64,000 bases of DNA from assembly GCA_965215115.1 (NCBI GenBank), contig OZ244050.1, forward strand, positions 248,001 to 312,000, given 5' to 3'. Positions 32,453-41,374 of the stretch are shown piece after piece. Position 1 is the stretch's first letter; each line of letters starts with the position of its first letter. A model generated the notes under the pieces. It saw only the letters and a list, made by a program, of their open reading frames with translations, did no database searches and had not been told where the DNA came from. The DNA comes from CALDTK01 sp965215115 (GTDB lineage Bacteria; Bacteroidota; Bacteroidia; Chitinophagales; Saprospiraceae). The translations under genes and the position numbers were made by a program.

Positions 32453-34003
32453 ATGGCCGGCACCCGACTCACGCCCCTCTCGAAAATCCTCCTGATCCTC
32501 CTGCTCATGGCCGGGGTGTTCTTTATCGTGTTCAAGTTCGGCGACGACATCAAGCGCGCCGTGGGCATCGGCGGCGATGGCGCCGGCACGACCGGCACCG
32601 GCGACCGCAGCGGCGACGGCGAGACGATCAACATCGGCGTCGTGACCTGGGGCGGGTACGCCGGCGGACAGTACTGGAACGACGGCTTCGAGGCCAACGA
32701 GCGCTCGCGGTTCTTCAAGGATTACGGCTTCAAGGTCAACTTCGAGGTGCTCGACGACTTCGACGCCTCGCGCGAGGCTTTCAAGAGTGGGGAGGTCGAC
32801 CTGCTCTGGGCCACGATCGACGCCTTCCCGACCGAGGTCGAGGGCCTGTCGCAGTGGGAGCCGCAGGTGGTGTTCCAGGCCGACTGGAGCCGCGGCGGGG
32901 ATGCCATCGTGGCCCGGCGCGGTATCTCCAAAGTGAGCGACCTACGTGGCCAGAAAGTCGCCGTCGCGCCGCTTACCCCCTCGCACTCCTTCTTGATCTG
33001 GATGCTCGAGGCCGGCGACATGACCACCAAGGACATCCAGATCGTCGAGGTCCCGAGCGCCATCGACGCCGCGGATGCCTTCAAGAGCAACACCGTCGAC
33101 GCGGCCGTGGTCTGGAGCCCCGACGACGCCGATGCCGTCGCGAAGGTCCCCGGGGCGCGCGTGCTCACGAGCACCCGGGAGGCCACCAACATCATCGCCG
33201 ATGTCTTCATCGCGAAGAAGGCCTACGTCGAGGCCAACAAGGAGAAGCTGCGCCAGCTCTACGAGGGGTGGATGAAGGGCGCCGCCGAGATCAACCAGAG
33301 CGACGAGGCCAAGCGCCGCGCCGCCAAGATCCTCGCCGACGGCCTGCGCAGTCCCGAGGACTTCACCTACGACGCGATCAACAACGTCCGCCTCGCCACC
33401 GCGGGCGACAACCGCAACTTCTTCGGCCTCAACCCCGACTACCGCGGTGTGACCGGCGAAGAGCTCTACAATAAGATGAAGGTCAAGTACGACGAGCTCG
33501 GCTACGGCACCGCCGAGGCCAAGAGCTGGCGCCTGATCTCCAACTCCGATCTCGTGAGCCGCACCGACCTCGCCGGCCCCGGCCACGAGCCCGAGGGCGC
33601 CAAGCAGTTCGCCGCCGCCACCGAGGCCGACAAGACCAGCGAGTCCGTGGCCACGAAAAAGGTGAGCATCAACTTCCGCACGGGCGAGTTCCAGCTCGAC
33701 GAGAACGCCAAGCGCATCCTCGACGAGCAGGTCACCCCGATCGCGAAGGCCTTCGCCAACGCCCGCGTCCGCATCGAGGGCAACACCGACAACGTCGGCA
33801 ATCACGACAGCAACGTGGCCCTCTCGGAAAGGCGGGCCCAGTCCGTGGCCGACTACCTCGCCAGCGAGCACGGGATGCAACGCAATCGCTTCGTGGTCGT
33901 GGGCAACGGCCCGGACAAGCCCGTCGAGGGCTGCGGCGGCAAGGCGACCGAGAGCTGCAATGCGCAGAACCGGCGGACGGACTTCGTGCTCGTGGCGGAC
34001 TGA
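32453..34003 (+). CDS. Membrane-anchored solute-binding protein fused to OmpA domain
   Basis: 516 residues. An N-terminal membrane anchor (LSKILLILLLMAGVFFIVFKF) is followed by a periplasmic solute-binding domain of the SsuA/NitT type (about residues 60-350; INIGVVTWGGYAGG, DLRGQKVAVAPLTPSHSFLIWML). The C-terminus is an OmpA peptidoglycan-binding domain (VSINFRTGEFQLDENAKRIL, VRIEGNTDNVGNHDSNVALSERRAQSVADYL, QNRRTDFVLVAD). The fusion ties ligand sensing to the cell wall; the ligand is unknown. It belongs to a three-gene operon (31652-34735). It has no mini-hairpin over 1.5 kb. Confidence 0.88.
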   Translation: MAGTRLTPLSKILLILLLMAGVFFIVFKFGDDIKRAVGIGGDGAGTTGTGDRSGDGETINIGVVTWGGYAGGQYWNDGFEANERSRFFKDYGFKVNFEVLDDFDASREAFKSGEVDLLWATIDAFPTEVEGLSQWEPQVVFQADWSRGGDAIVARRGISKVSDLRGQKVAVAPLTPSHSFLIWMLEAGDMTTKDIQIVEVPSAIDAADAFKSNTVDAAVVWSPDDADAVAKVPGARVLTSTREATNIIADVFIAKKAYVEANKEKLRQLYEGWMKGAAEINQSDEAKRRAAKILADGLRSPEDFTYDAINNVRLATAGDNRNFFGLNPDYRGVTGEELYNKMKVKYDELGYGTAEAKSWRLISNSDLVSRTDLAGPGHEPEGAKQFAAATEADKTSESVATKKVSINFRTGEFQLDENAKRILDEQVTPIAKAFANARVRIEGNTDNVGNHDSNVALSERRAQSVADYLASEHGMQRNRFVVVGNGPDKPVEGCGGKATESCNAQNRRTDFVLVAD

Positions 34004-34018
34004 ATCCATTTTAAGGCT

Positions 34019-34735
34019 ATGACCCACCACACCATCACCTTCACCCGTCCCACCGTGGCGCCGCGCCCGCCCGAGGCGATTGCGTACGCGCTGTTCCGGG
34101 CTTACGCCAAAACCTGCACCGACGCCGGCTACCGCGCGCCCGCGATCCGCTCGGAGGCCGACCTCGTCGACGACCTCAACGAGGCAATGGATAAGGCCTT
34201 GCAGCAGGTGCAGATCAGGCAGGACCTCCACGCCGACTTCGACTACCTCCTCGGCTACGCGACGGGCTTCGTGCTCGGCAACCTCATGTCGCTGTGGTAC
34301 GCGAAGTACGTCGCGCCGCACAGCTGGAAGCACAAGGCGAAAATCGCGCTCGACGCGGTGATCGGATACGCGAAATTCGATGAGGTCCTGGCGGTTCGGC
34401 TGCAGGCGCTCTACGAGGGGAGCCTTTCGGCAAAACCAGACGCACCAGCTGACCGGGAAGGGGTACGGCTTACCGACGTCACGCCCGAGGTGCCGGTCGT
34501 CGGTTTTCACGAGGGCTCGCGCGCCACCGAGCACCCGACCGAGACGACGGACCGGTTCGAGGGCGTCCTCCAGAACCTGCGCAGCCTCCTGATCGACGAG
34601 GTCATGCACGATCCGAAGGCCGGCGCGCTGAGGGTCGAAGATGTCGACGGGCAGCTGAAGGCCTTCGTCGCGAAGTGGCTGTCGTACGCGGTGTCGGGGG
34701 TGGTGTTCGAGGGCGACCTGTCGGACGGGCGGTGA
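34019..34735 (+). CDS. Hypothetical protein of the OmpA/SBP operon
   Basis: 238 residues, 15 bp after the fusion gene. I do not recognise a family. There is a possible membrane-active helix (FDYLLGYATGFVLGNLMSLWYAKYV) near residues 74-98; the rest looks soluble and helical. Two mini-hairpins: 34099 (GGC-GTAA-GCC, AYAKT) and 34422 (GCC-GAAA-GGC, LSAKP). The second shares 23 identical bases with a site in the BNR gene (47514-47536). Confidence 0.7.
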   Translation: MTHHTITFTRPTVAPRPPEAIAYALFRAYAKTCTDAGYRAPAIRSEADLVDDLNEAMDKALQQVQIRQDLHADFDYLLGYATGFVLGNLMSLWYAKYVAPHSWKHKAKIALDAVIGYAKFDEVLAVRLQALYEGSLSAKPDAPADREGVRLTDVTPEVPVVGFHEGSRATEHPTETTDRFEGVLQNLRSLLIDEVMHDPKAGALRVEDVDGQLKAFVAKWLSYAVSGVVFEGDLSDGR

Positions 34736-34798
34736 CCCGGGGCACGCGCTCCCAAATTAATCTACGCCACGCGCCCCGATTGCCGTACGTTGTCGACC

Positions 34799-35773
34799 AT
34801 GCCCGTACAATCCATCTCCCTCCCCGTCATCGCCGCGCCCATGTTCCTCATCTCGGGGCCCCGCCTCGTGGTCGAGTGCTGCAAGGCCGGCATCATCGGC
34901 ACCTTCCCGGCGCTCAACCAGCGCAGCACCGAAGGCCTCGACGAGTGGCTCACGCAGATCACGCAGGAGTTGTCCGACTGGGAGCAGCAGACCGGCCGAG
35001 AGGCCGCGCCCTTCGGCGTCAACCTCATCGTCCACGGGTCGAACCCCCGGTTGGAGGCCGACCTCAGGGTCTGCGCGAAGCATCGTGTCCCCCTGGTCAT
35101 CACTTCCCTGGGGGCGGTCTCGCAGGTGGTGGACGCCGTGCACGGCTGGGGCGGGGAGGTGTTCCACGATGTCATCAAGCGCCGCCACGGCGAGAAGGCC
35201 GCCGAGGCGGGGGTGGACGGCCTGATTGCCGTGTGCGCGGGGGCCGGCGGACACGGGGGCACGATGAACCCGATGCCGCTCGTCGCCGAACTGCGCAGCG
35301 TTTTCGGGGGCCGGATCATCCTCTCGGGCTGCATCAGCAACGGTCGCGACGTAGCGACGGCGCTGCAGATGGGCGCGGAGTTCGCCTACATGGGTACGCG
35401 CTTCATCGCCACGGACGAGAGCATGGCCACGCCGGAGTACCGCGAGATGATCGTCGCGTCGAAGGCCGAGGAGATCGTCTACACGGCCGCCATCAGCGGG
35501 GTCAACGCCAACTTCCTCGGTCGCTCGCTCCGGGCCGCCGGCATCACGGAGGAGGATTTGCGCAAGACCACCAAGATCGACTTCGGCAAGGAGATGGACA
35601 CGGAGGCCAAGGCCTGGAAGACCATCTGGAGCGCGGGCCAGGGCGTGTCGACCGTCACGGAGACCCTACCGGTGGCGACGCTGGTGAAGCAGCTAAAGGC
35701 AGAGTTCGTCACCGCGATCACCGAGCAGGAGGAGGCCGGGAAGAAGTGGAAAGGCCAAGGGCAGCCGGCGTGA
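34799..35773 (+). CDS. Nitronate monooxygenase-like flavoprotein
   Basis: 324 residues from ATG at 34799. A TIM-barrel FMN enzyme of the NMO/2-nitropropane dioxygenase family: ISLPVIAAPMFLISGPRLV at the N-terminus, the flavin-binding CAGAGGHGGTMNP, and GCISNGRDVATALQMGAEFAYMGTRF. Members oxidise alkyl nitronates or are involved in FabK-like or propionate-3-nitronate detoxification. It stands alone after the OmpA operon. Confidence 0.9.
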   Translation: MPVQSISLPVIAAPMFLISGPRLVVECCKAGIIGTFPALNQRSTEGLDEWLTQITQELSDWEQQTGREAAPFGVNLIVHGSNPRLEADLRVCAKHRVPLVITSLGAVSQVVDAVHGWGGEVFHDVIKRRHGEKAAEAGVDGLIAVCAGAGGHGGTMNPMPLVAELRSVFGGRIILSGCISNGRDVATALQMGAEFAYMGTRFIATDESMATPEYREMIVASKAEEIVYTAAISGVNANFLGRSLRAAGITEEDLRKTTKIDFGKEMDTEAKAWKTIWSAGQGVSTVTETLPVATLVKQLKAEFVTAITEQEEAGKKWKGQGQPA

Positions 35774-36042
35774 CGATCGTGGCTGTCGGCTCGGCACCTG
35801 GCCGCCTAACATGGCGAAGGGCGCGTGACCAGCGGCGCGTGACCAATAAGCGACTCTCCGGAAGGAACCAGCTGTACGCAAACCTTCTCTTGAATCTAGC
35901 ATCAAGCGCCTCCAGCGCAGCGGGCCGCCTAATTGCTCCTCCGCGCGCGAGTTTTGGCGAAAGCCCTAATCCGCCACACCGCACCCAAGAAGGTGCGATA
36001 TTCGCAACACCCACTGTTGCCTCGCCACCGTCCCTTCGCGCC

Positions 36043-36555
36043 ATGAGATTGACCACTCCCCAGCGCCGTCTCCTCGGCTACCTCCTCTTCGCTTGCCTCG
36101 TGACGCAGGGCTACGACCTCTGGGCCATCCACGCCGCGCACCTCGACGCCGGCCCCGGTGGCTCGACCCTCGGGGTGGGCGTCGGACTCCTCATCGGCGG
36201 GGGCGTCGTCTTCGTCGTGGGGTTGGTCTTTTTGCTGGCCTCCGGCAACCAGGACGAGGACACCCTAAATGGCTGCTGGAACGCCGGGATCTACCTCATC
36301 CTCGCGACGATCATGCTGACCATCGGCGGGGTCCTCGCCGTCATTGGACTCGTCCTGTTCCTCGTGGAGAAAAACGATGAGATCGGTGCGTACGCGGGCA
36401 AGGGACTGCGGGGCCGGGCGCTGCGGGCGCAGTTGCGCACGTACGCGTTCGTCGCGCGCAGGAGCCCAGCGGCTGCCGAACGACTGTTGCGCCGCCGCAT
36501 AGCGAAGGCCAGTAAGGCAGCCGGCGGGTGGGTCGCCGACGGGGTGCGACCGTAG
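36043..36555 (+). CDS. Small integral membrane protein
   Basis: 170 residues from ATG at 36043 (MRLTTPQRRLLGYL), with three hydrophobic helices (about residues 9-30, 42-67 and 82-108) and a basic C-terminal tail (RRSPAAAERLLRRRIAKASKAAGGW). No family recognised. The upstream in-frame region is non-coding. A mini-hairpin lies in the spacer before it (35951). Confidence 0.65.
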   Translation: MRLTTPQRRLLGYLLFACLVTQGYDLWAIHAAHLDAGPGGSTLGVGVGLLIGGGVVFVVGLVFLLASGNQDEDTLNGCWNAGIYLILATIMLTIGGVLAVIGLVLFLVEKNDEIGAYAGKGLRGRALRAQLRTYAFVARRSPAAAERLLRRRIAKASKAAGGWVADGVRP

Positions 36556-36572
36556 GGACCGGCCCCGAGATG

Positions 36573-36818
36573 TCACTCGCTGCCCTCCAGCTTCACCAAC
36601 TTGTTGTAGAGCCCCAGCAACAGGAAAGGCGCGGCCCACTGCCCGACGAAGAGGCTGCGGTCGCGGTCGCCCGTGTACTGGAAGTAGAGCGAGACGCCCA
36701 TCGAGCCGAGGGCGGACCACAGGAAGAGGTCGGAGGGGAGCTTGGCGGTCTGCTGCTCGATGGCCTTGGCGACGTTGCCTTCCCTGTGCTCGGGGTTGGT
36801 GTTGTGTTGTCTGGACAT
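36573..36818 (-). CDS. Small conserved membrane protein
   Basis: 81 residues: MSRQHNTNPEHREGN, then VAKAIEQQTAKLPSDLFLWSALGSMGVSLYFQY and a second hydrophobic stretch (FVGQWAAPFLLLGLYNKLVKL). I recall similar small proteins in many Bacteroidota, function unknown. Convergent with the gene at 36043, with 17 bp between stops. Confidence 0.75.
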   Translation of the reverse strand: MSRQHNTNPEHREGNVAKAIEQQTAKLPSDLFLWSALGSMGVSLYFQYTGDRDRSLFVGQWAAPFLLLGLYNKLVKLEGSE

Positions 36819-37265
36819 GGGGGGCGGGGGTTTGGATGTTGGGAGCGTAACTCACCGTCGTGGCCAATGGTTTGTCGATCTGATAGCGGTCTTCGCCTGG
36901 GTGAATTAAATGTTGGGCCGTTGCGGTAGAGCTCGGCCCGGGGCCGTAGGCGTGGCGGCTTTCGCCAAAACTCGGGCTACCTGCCGTAAGCCGGAGCCTT
37001 TATTTAATAATCGAGGCCAATCGAAGCGTCCGGCACATCCCCTCGTCGTGATGATCGAACCCGTGTGGACGAACGCCGCGGCCAAGCTGTTTTACCGTAA
37101 GGTAGCCCTGCACGGCTTCTAGCCAGCTCGGAAAAGTGTGATCCGTCTCGATTGCGAGCTCATGACTTTGGGTGGTGTCACTAGGCGCTTGAGTTGGGGC
37201 GAGACAGAGCCGTTGAGCCGCACCGTAGCGTCGTACTATATTGGCTCGCCTACCATCTACTTGCT
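36819..37265. other. Intergenic region, no gene recognised
   Basis: About 450 bases. A perfect mini-hairpin lies at 36957-36971. A short open frame at 36910-37122 has no supporting features. The last part holds the promoter-like box before the sulfatase. Confidence 0.5.
37237..37244 (+). promoter_or_regulatory. Candidate -7 element TATATTGG
   Basis: TATATTGG, 22 bp before the ATG of the sulfatase lipoprotein; a variant of the TACnTTSG pattern. Confidence 0.3.
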
Positions 37266-38984
37266 ATGAGACCTCACCTGGTTGCCCTCCTGGCCCTGGC
37301 CTCGCTCACCGGCTGCGCAACCAAAGCCCTGCCGCCGGCGAGCGCCGCCGCCGACGCCCCGCCGCGCTATAATATCGTCTACCTCGTCGCCGAAGACCTC
37401 TCGCTGCGCATCCCGCCCTTCGGCGACAGCACCGTGGCCACGCCGCACCTCTCGCGCCTCGCCGCCGAGGGCGTCCGCTACCCCAACACCTTCTCCGTGG
37501 CCGGGGTCTGCGCCCCGTCGCGGGCCGCCCTCGCCACCGGGATGTACCCGATCTCGGTCGGGGCCCACCACATGCGTACGCAGTACAACGCCGCGCAGCT
37601 CGCCGAACTCGGGCTCCCGGTCTACGGGGCTGTTTTGCCGGAAGGCGTCGCCATGACCTCGCAACACCTGCGCCGCGCCGGCTACTACGTCACCAACAAC
37701 GACAAGACCGACTACCAATTCGAGGCCCCCGCCAGCGCCTGGCACGACTCGAGTCCCCTGGCCGACTACCGCAACCGCGCTCCGGGGCAACCCTTCTTCG
37801 CGATCTACAACTTCGTCGTCACGCACGAGAGCCAAGTCTGGGGCGCGAACGCCGCCCACTACCGCTTCCGGCCGGGCTTCCCGGACAGCGCCACGCTCGA
37901 CGTGAACTGGGGCCGCCAACTCCCCGACGCCGAGCGCCCGCCCGTCGACCCCGAGCTCGCGGTGGCTCTCCCGCCCTACCTCGTCGACGACGCCGCCACC
38001 CGCAGCGACCTGCGCCGCGTGTACCGCAACATCCAGACGATGGACGAGCAAGTTGGCTTCCTCCTCGCGCGCCTCCGGGCCGACGGCCTGCTCGACTCGA
38101 CGATCGTCGTGTGGTACACCGACCACGGCGGGCCGCTCCCGCGCGAGAAGCGCCTCCTGTACGACAGCGGCCTGCGCGTCCCGATGATCGTGCGCTGGCC
38201 CGACGGCTACCGCGCCGGCGAGGTCGACTCGAGCCTCGTGAGCTTCGTCGACTTCACGCCCACCACCCTCGCGATGGCCGGGGTCGAGGTCCCAGAGGTG
38301 ATCCAGGGCCACGTCACCTTCGCGCGTAGCGGCAACGAGCCGCAGGCGTACGTCTTCGCCGCCTCCGATCGCCTCGACGAGCGCTACGACCGCATCCGCG
38401 CCGTGCGCGACCGGCGGTACAAGCTGCTGCGCAACTACGCGCCCGCGCAGCCGTACTACCTCCCGCTCGCCTACCGGGAGCAGATGGCGTCGACGCAGTC
38501 GCTGCTCGCCGGCCACCGCGCCGGGACGCTCACGCCCGCGCAGGCGCAGTGGTTTCGCCCCACTAAGGACTCGGTCGAGCTGTTCGACACCTACGCCGAC
38601 CCGCACGAGTTGCGCAACCTCGCCGAGGATCCGGCTTTCGCCAAAACCCGCCGGCGCCTCACGCTTGCCCTCGACGAACACCTGGCCAGCGTCGGGGACC
38701 TGGGCGCCGTCGACGAGCGGGCGATGGTACGCGACTGGTGGGGCGGGCAGCTGGACAGCATGCCCGTGACGATGCGCGTGCGGGGGGAAGGTTCGGAGGG
38801 GGTCTACCTCCTGAGCGCCCCCGAACCCGGCGCCTTCATCGAATACTGTTGGTCGGACGGCGAGGACTGCAGTGAGTGGCTGCCGTACTGGGGTGCTCCC
38901 CTCAGCGCTGAAGGTCGTAAGGGTCTCGTCGCCCGGGCTCACCGCATTGGGTACCGGCCTAGCCCGGGGGTTCGGATTCGCTAG
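37266..38984 (+). CDS. Sulfatase lipoprotein
   Basis: 572 residues from ATG at 37266. The signal LLALASLTGC gives a lipidated cysteine at residue 17. The type I sulfatase signature C-x-P-S-R (VCAPSRAALATGMYP) has the formylglycine cysteine at residue 82; metal ligands are plausible in VAEDLS and the TDHGG segment. It hydrolyses a sulfate ester, most likely of a polysaccharide, in the periplasm. An anaerobic or FGE-type maturase is needed and is not in the window. Mini-hairpins at 37632 (GCC-GGAA-GGC) and 38633 (AFAKT). Confidence 0.9.
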   Translation: MRPHLVALLALASLTGCATKALPPASAAADAPPRYNIVYLVAEDLSLRIPPFGDSTVATPHLSRLAAEGVRYPNTFSVAGVCAPSRAALATGMYPISVGAHHMRTQYNAAQLAELGLPVYGAVLPEGVAMTSQHLRRAGYYVTNNDKTDYQFEAPASAWHDSSPLADYRNRAPGQPFFAIYNFVVTHESQVWGANAAHYRFRPGFPDSATLDVNWGRQLPDAERPPVDPELAVALPPYLVDDAATRSDLRRVYRNIQTMDEQVGFLLARLRADGLLDSTIVVWYTDHGGPLPREKRLLYDSGLRVPMIVRWPDGYRAGEVDSSLVSFVDFTPTTLAMAGVEVPEVIQGHVTFARSGNEPQAYVFAASDRLDERYDRIRAVRDRRYKLLRNYAPAQPYYLPLAYREQMASTQSLLAGHRAGTLTPAQAQWFRPTKDSVELFDTYADPHELRNLAEDPAFAKTRRRLTLALDEHLASVGDLGAVDERAMVRDWWGGQLDSMPVTMRVRGEGSEGVYLLSAPEPGAFIEYCWSDGEDCSEWLPYWGAPLSAEGRKGLVARAHRIGYRPSPGVRIR

Positions 38985-39076
38985 GGGTGCGCGGTGGGGC
39001 GGGCGACTAATTTTCGCGAAGACCCCGCGCAACGGTGCACGAATTTGGAAACTCGGCGTAGCTTCGCCCCACCGCT

Positions 39077-39149
39077 GCGAGAATAGCTCAGTTGGTAGAG
39101 CATCAGCTTCCCAAGCTGAGGGTCGCGAGTTCGAATCTCGTTTCTCGCT
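39077..39149 (+). tRNA. tRNA-Gly (anticodon CCC)
   Basis: 73 nt cloverleaf. Acceptor GCGAGAA pairs with TTCTCGC, discriminator T. D arm AGCTCAGTTGGTAGAGCA, anticodon stem TCAGC/GCTGA with loop TTCCCAA (anticodon CCC), T arm with GTTCGAATC. The CCA end is not encoded. Discriminator U is normal for bacterial tRNA-Gly. Confidence 0.96.
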
Positions 39150-39154
39150 CACGA

Positions 39155-39186
39155 GCCCGCCCGGAGATGATCCGGGCGGGCTTTTG
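39155..39186 (+). terminator. Intrinsic terminator after tRNA-Gly
   Basis: Stem GCCCGCCCGGA / TCCGGGCGGGC with a 5-nt loop (GATGA), followed by TTTTGT, directly downstream of the tRNA. Confidence 0.85.
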
Positions 39187-39497
39187 TGTTCTTGGCCACG
39201 ACACCCGCACGAGCGGCGGCTGGGGGAACTTCCGTTCTGCGAACCCAAGATCACGGGGTGCTCCGCGCCCTGCGCTACCGCGTACTGCACTTCTCTACCG
39301 CCGAGACGACAGCGTCGAGGGCTGCGCCAAGGAGGCCTCAAGGGGGGACGCTCGTCCTAGCAACCCCGCTGGAGCGCAGGGGAAGTCCCGCGGGCCACGG
39401 AGGTCTTTGATGTCGGGTACTGTAGCGATTCGCAATTTGACGCTACGTCACGGGATTGTTGCGCTACATTTGGACGCAACCGATCCGTTCGCCCAAC
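39187..39497. other. Intergenic region, promoter only
   Basis: About 310 bases with no convincing gene. Its last 60 bases hold TTTG (39436) and TACATTTG (39465), likely promoter elements for the DUF1080 lipoprotein. Confidence 0.5.
39436..39472 (+). promoter_or_regulatory. Bacteroidota-type promoter (TTTG ... TACATTTG)
   Basis: TTTG at 39436-39439 and TACATTTG at 39465-39472, the latter an exact match to TAnnTTTG, 25 bp before the ATG at 39498. The spacing of 25 bp is a little longer than typical. Confidence 0.55.
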
Positions 39498-40220
39498 ATG
39501 AATTTTACCCGAAGAATCCTCTTTGCCTTTGCCGCGAGCGCACTATTGGCTTGTACCGACAGGGCGACACCCGACGTGAGCGACGCCGACGCCACATCCG
39601 TCGAGACTGCCGGGGAGTGGACCACCCTCCTCGACGCCGACCCCGCGAGCCTCGAGAACTGGGAGATGTACAGCCAGTCCGAGATCGAGGGCTGGGAACT
39701 GGTCGACGGCGAACTCCACGCCGACGGCGCCGGCTGGGACGCCCGCAAGGACCTCGTTACCAAGCAAGACTACGAAGATTTCGAACTCGCGCTCGAGTGG
39801 CGGATCGACTCGGCCAACAGTTCGGGCATCTTCTACCACGTCAACAAGGACGGCACCCACGAGATCTACGAGCTCGCCCCTGAGTACCAGGTCATGGACG
39901 ACCGCAACTGGCCCGCCGAGCTGGAGCCCAACCAGAAGGTGGCCGGCAACTACGCCATGCACGAGACCGCCGTCGACGCCTCGCGGCCCTTCGGCGAGTG
40001 GAACACGACCCGCATCATCGTGCGCGGGCCACACGTCGAGCACTGGCTCAACGGCCAAAAAGTCGTCGAGTTCGAGCAGGGCGACGCCGACTGGCAGTCC
40101 CGCAAGGCCGCCGGCAAGTGGGCCACCGTCGACGATTACGCTTCCGCCAAAACCGGCCGCATCGGTCTCCAGAACGCCGGCAAGGTGAGCTATCGCAACA
40201 TCAGGATCCGGGAGTTGTGA
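39498..40220 (+). CDS. DUF1080 (3-keto-disaccharide hydrolase-type) lipoprotein
   Basis: 240 residues from ATG at 39498. Lipoprotein signal FAFAASALLAC. The mature protein is a concanavalin-like DUF1080 domain: WTTLLDADPASLENWEMY, FELALEWRIDSANSSGIFYHV, YELAPEYQVMDD, and VEHWLNGQKVVEF. Characterised members cleave 3-keto-glycosides. The context (TolB-like protein and a TAT-exported Gfo/Idh oxidoreductase downstream) fits a pathway in which a sugar is oxidised at C3 and then cleaved. A mini-hairpin (40139) lies near the C-terminus. Confidence 0.9.
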   Translation: MNFTRRILFAFAASALLACTDRATPDVSDADATSVETAGEWTTLLDADPASLENWEMYSQSEIEGWELVDGELHADGAGWDARKDLVTKQDYEDFELALEWRIDSANSSGIFYHVNKDGTHEIYELAPEYQVMDDRNWPAELEPNQKVAGNYAMHETAVDASRPFGEWNTTRIIVRGPHVEHWLNGQKVVEFEQGDADWQSRKAAGKWATVDDYASAKTGRIGLQNAGKVSYRNIRIREL

Positions 40221-40320
40221 TGAATGGGTGGATGGGTGGATCAAACCATCCACCCATCAAACTATCTACCCCCCCCCACCCCTCAACTCATTCACCCGCC
40301 AACTCATCTACCCATCAAAA
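40220..40320. repeat. GATGGGTG/CACCCATC inverted-repeat block
   Basis: Same repeat family as 12090-12205. It directly follows the DUF1080 stop and runs into the expected start of the next gene. Confidence 0.75.
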
Positions 40321-41225
40321 GGCTTTACCTACTCCCATTCCTCCTGGCCCTCCCGTTTTGCGGAAGCGCGCAAGTAGCCAATGTCATCTCGACCCTCGAG
40401 GTCTTCGACATCAGCGACAACTCCCGCACGCAGGTCTACACCGAGGACGCTCACTTCGAGGCCCCCAACTGGAGTCCCGACGGCAAATACTTTATCGTGA
40501 ACCAAGCCGGCTCGCTGTACCGCGTCCACATGGACGGCCGCAAGGAGAAGATCAACACCGGCTTCGCGACCCGGTGCAACAACGACCACGGCGTCTCGCC
40601 CGACGGCAAAACCATCGCCTTTAGCCACAACATCGAGGACGGACCCGACGGCTGGCTCACGTCCTGCATCTACACCGTGCCCCTGGAAGGCGGTACGCCG
40701 AAACGCGTCACCGAGAACATCCCGTCCTTTTGGCACGGCTGGGCGCCGGACGGCAAGGCGGTCGCGTACACGGCGCAGCGCGACGGCGTGTTCAACGTCT
40801 ACACCGTGCCCGTCGCCGGCGGTAAGGAGACCCAGCTCACGAACTCCGAGGTCCTCGACGACGGACCGACCTACTCGACCGACGGCAAGCACATCTACTA
40901 CAACTCGGTCGTCTCCGGGTCGATGGACATCTGGCGCATGCACGCCGACGGCTCCAACAAGGAGATGCTCACCGACGACGGCTACTCGAACTGGTTCGCG
41001 CAGCCCTCTCCCGACGGCAGGCACTTCGTGTTCGTCTCCTACCTCGTCGACCAGGGCGGCGCCCACCCGGCCATGAAGGAGGTCGTGCTCCGGCTCTACG
41101 ACCTCCGCGACCACTCCATCCGCACGCTCTGTGGGATGACCGGCGGCCAGGGGACCCTCAACGTCCCGAGCTGGTCGCCCGACGGCACCAAGTTCGCCTT
41201 CGTGAGCTACCGGCGGGAGGGCTGA
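40224..41225 (+). CDS. TolB-like beta-propeller protein, start uncertain
   Basis: Open from 40224 to 41225; the real protein very likely starts around 40315 with a signal peptide (KRLYLLPFLLALPFCGSAQ). At the position where ATG AAA would be expected the sequence reads ATC AAA, inside the end of the repeat block, so either translation starts in the repeat (ATG at 40224) or ATC is used. The mature part is a WD40-like TolB propeller with repeats of WSPDGK, GVSPDGKTIAFS, GWAPDGKAVAYT, STDGKHIYY and PSPDGRHFVF. It is exported and part of the DUF1080 and Gfo/Idh block. A mini-hairpin (40355, TGC-GGAA-GCG) overlaps the signal peptide. Confidence 0.8.
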   Translation: MGGWVDQTIHPSNYLPPPTPQLIHPPTHLPIKRLYLLPFLLALPFCGSAQVANVISTLEVFDISDNSRTQVYTEDAHFEAPNWSPDGKYFIVNQAGSLYRVHMDGRKEKINTGFATRCNNDHGVSPDGKTIAFSHNIEDGPDGWLTSCIYTVPLEGGTPKRVTENIPSFWHGWAPDGKAVAYTAQRDGVFNVYTVPVAGGKETQLTNSEVLDDGPTYSTDGKHIYYNSVVSGSMDIWRMHADGSNKEMLTDDGYSNWFAQPSPDGRHFVFVSYLVDQGGAHPAMKEVVLRLYDLRDHSIRTLCGMTGGQGTLNVPSWSPDGTKFAFVSYRREG

Positions 41226-41335
41226 TGGGTGGATGGGAGGATGGGTGGATGGGCCCGACGAAACGCCAGCACAGCCCATCCACCCATCAGCTCATCTAAC
41301 CATCCACCCATCAAACTATCCACCCATCAAACCTC
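41222..41335. repeat. GATGGGTG/CACCCATC inverted-repeat block
   Basis: Third block of this family: about four GGATGGGTGG-type units near 41222-41253 face CCATCCACCCATCA units at 41275-41333, between the TolB-like gene and the Gfo/Idh gene. Confidence 0.8.
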
Positions 41336-41374
41336 TCTCCTCAGATCAAACCAAATCTCAAAAAACTACCCGCT

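Noticed and set aside
37257..39341. 694-residue minus-strand protein opposite the sulfatase
   Set aside because: The + strand frame has a lipobox and sulfatase signature; the other is the usual antisense frame of GC-rich DNA.
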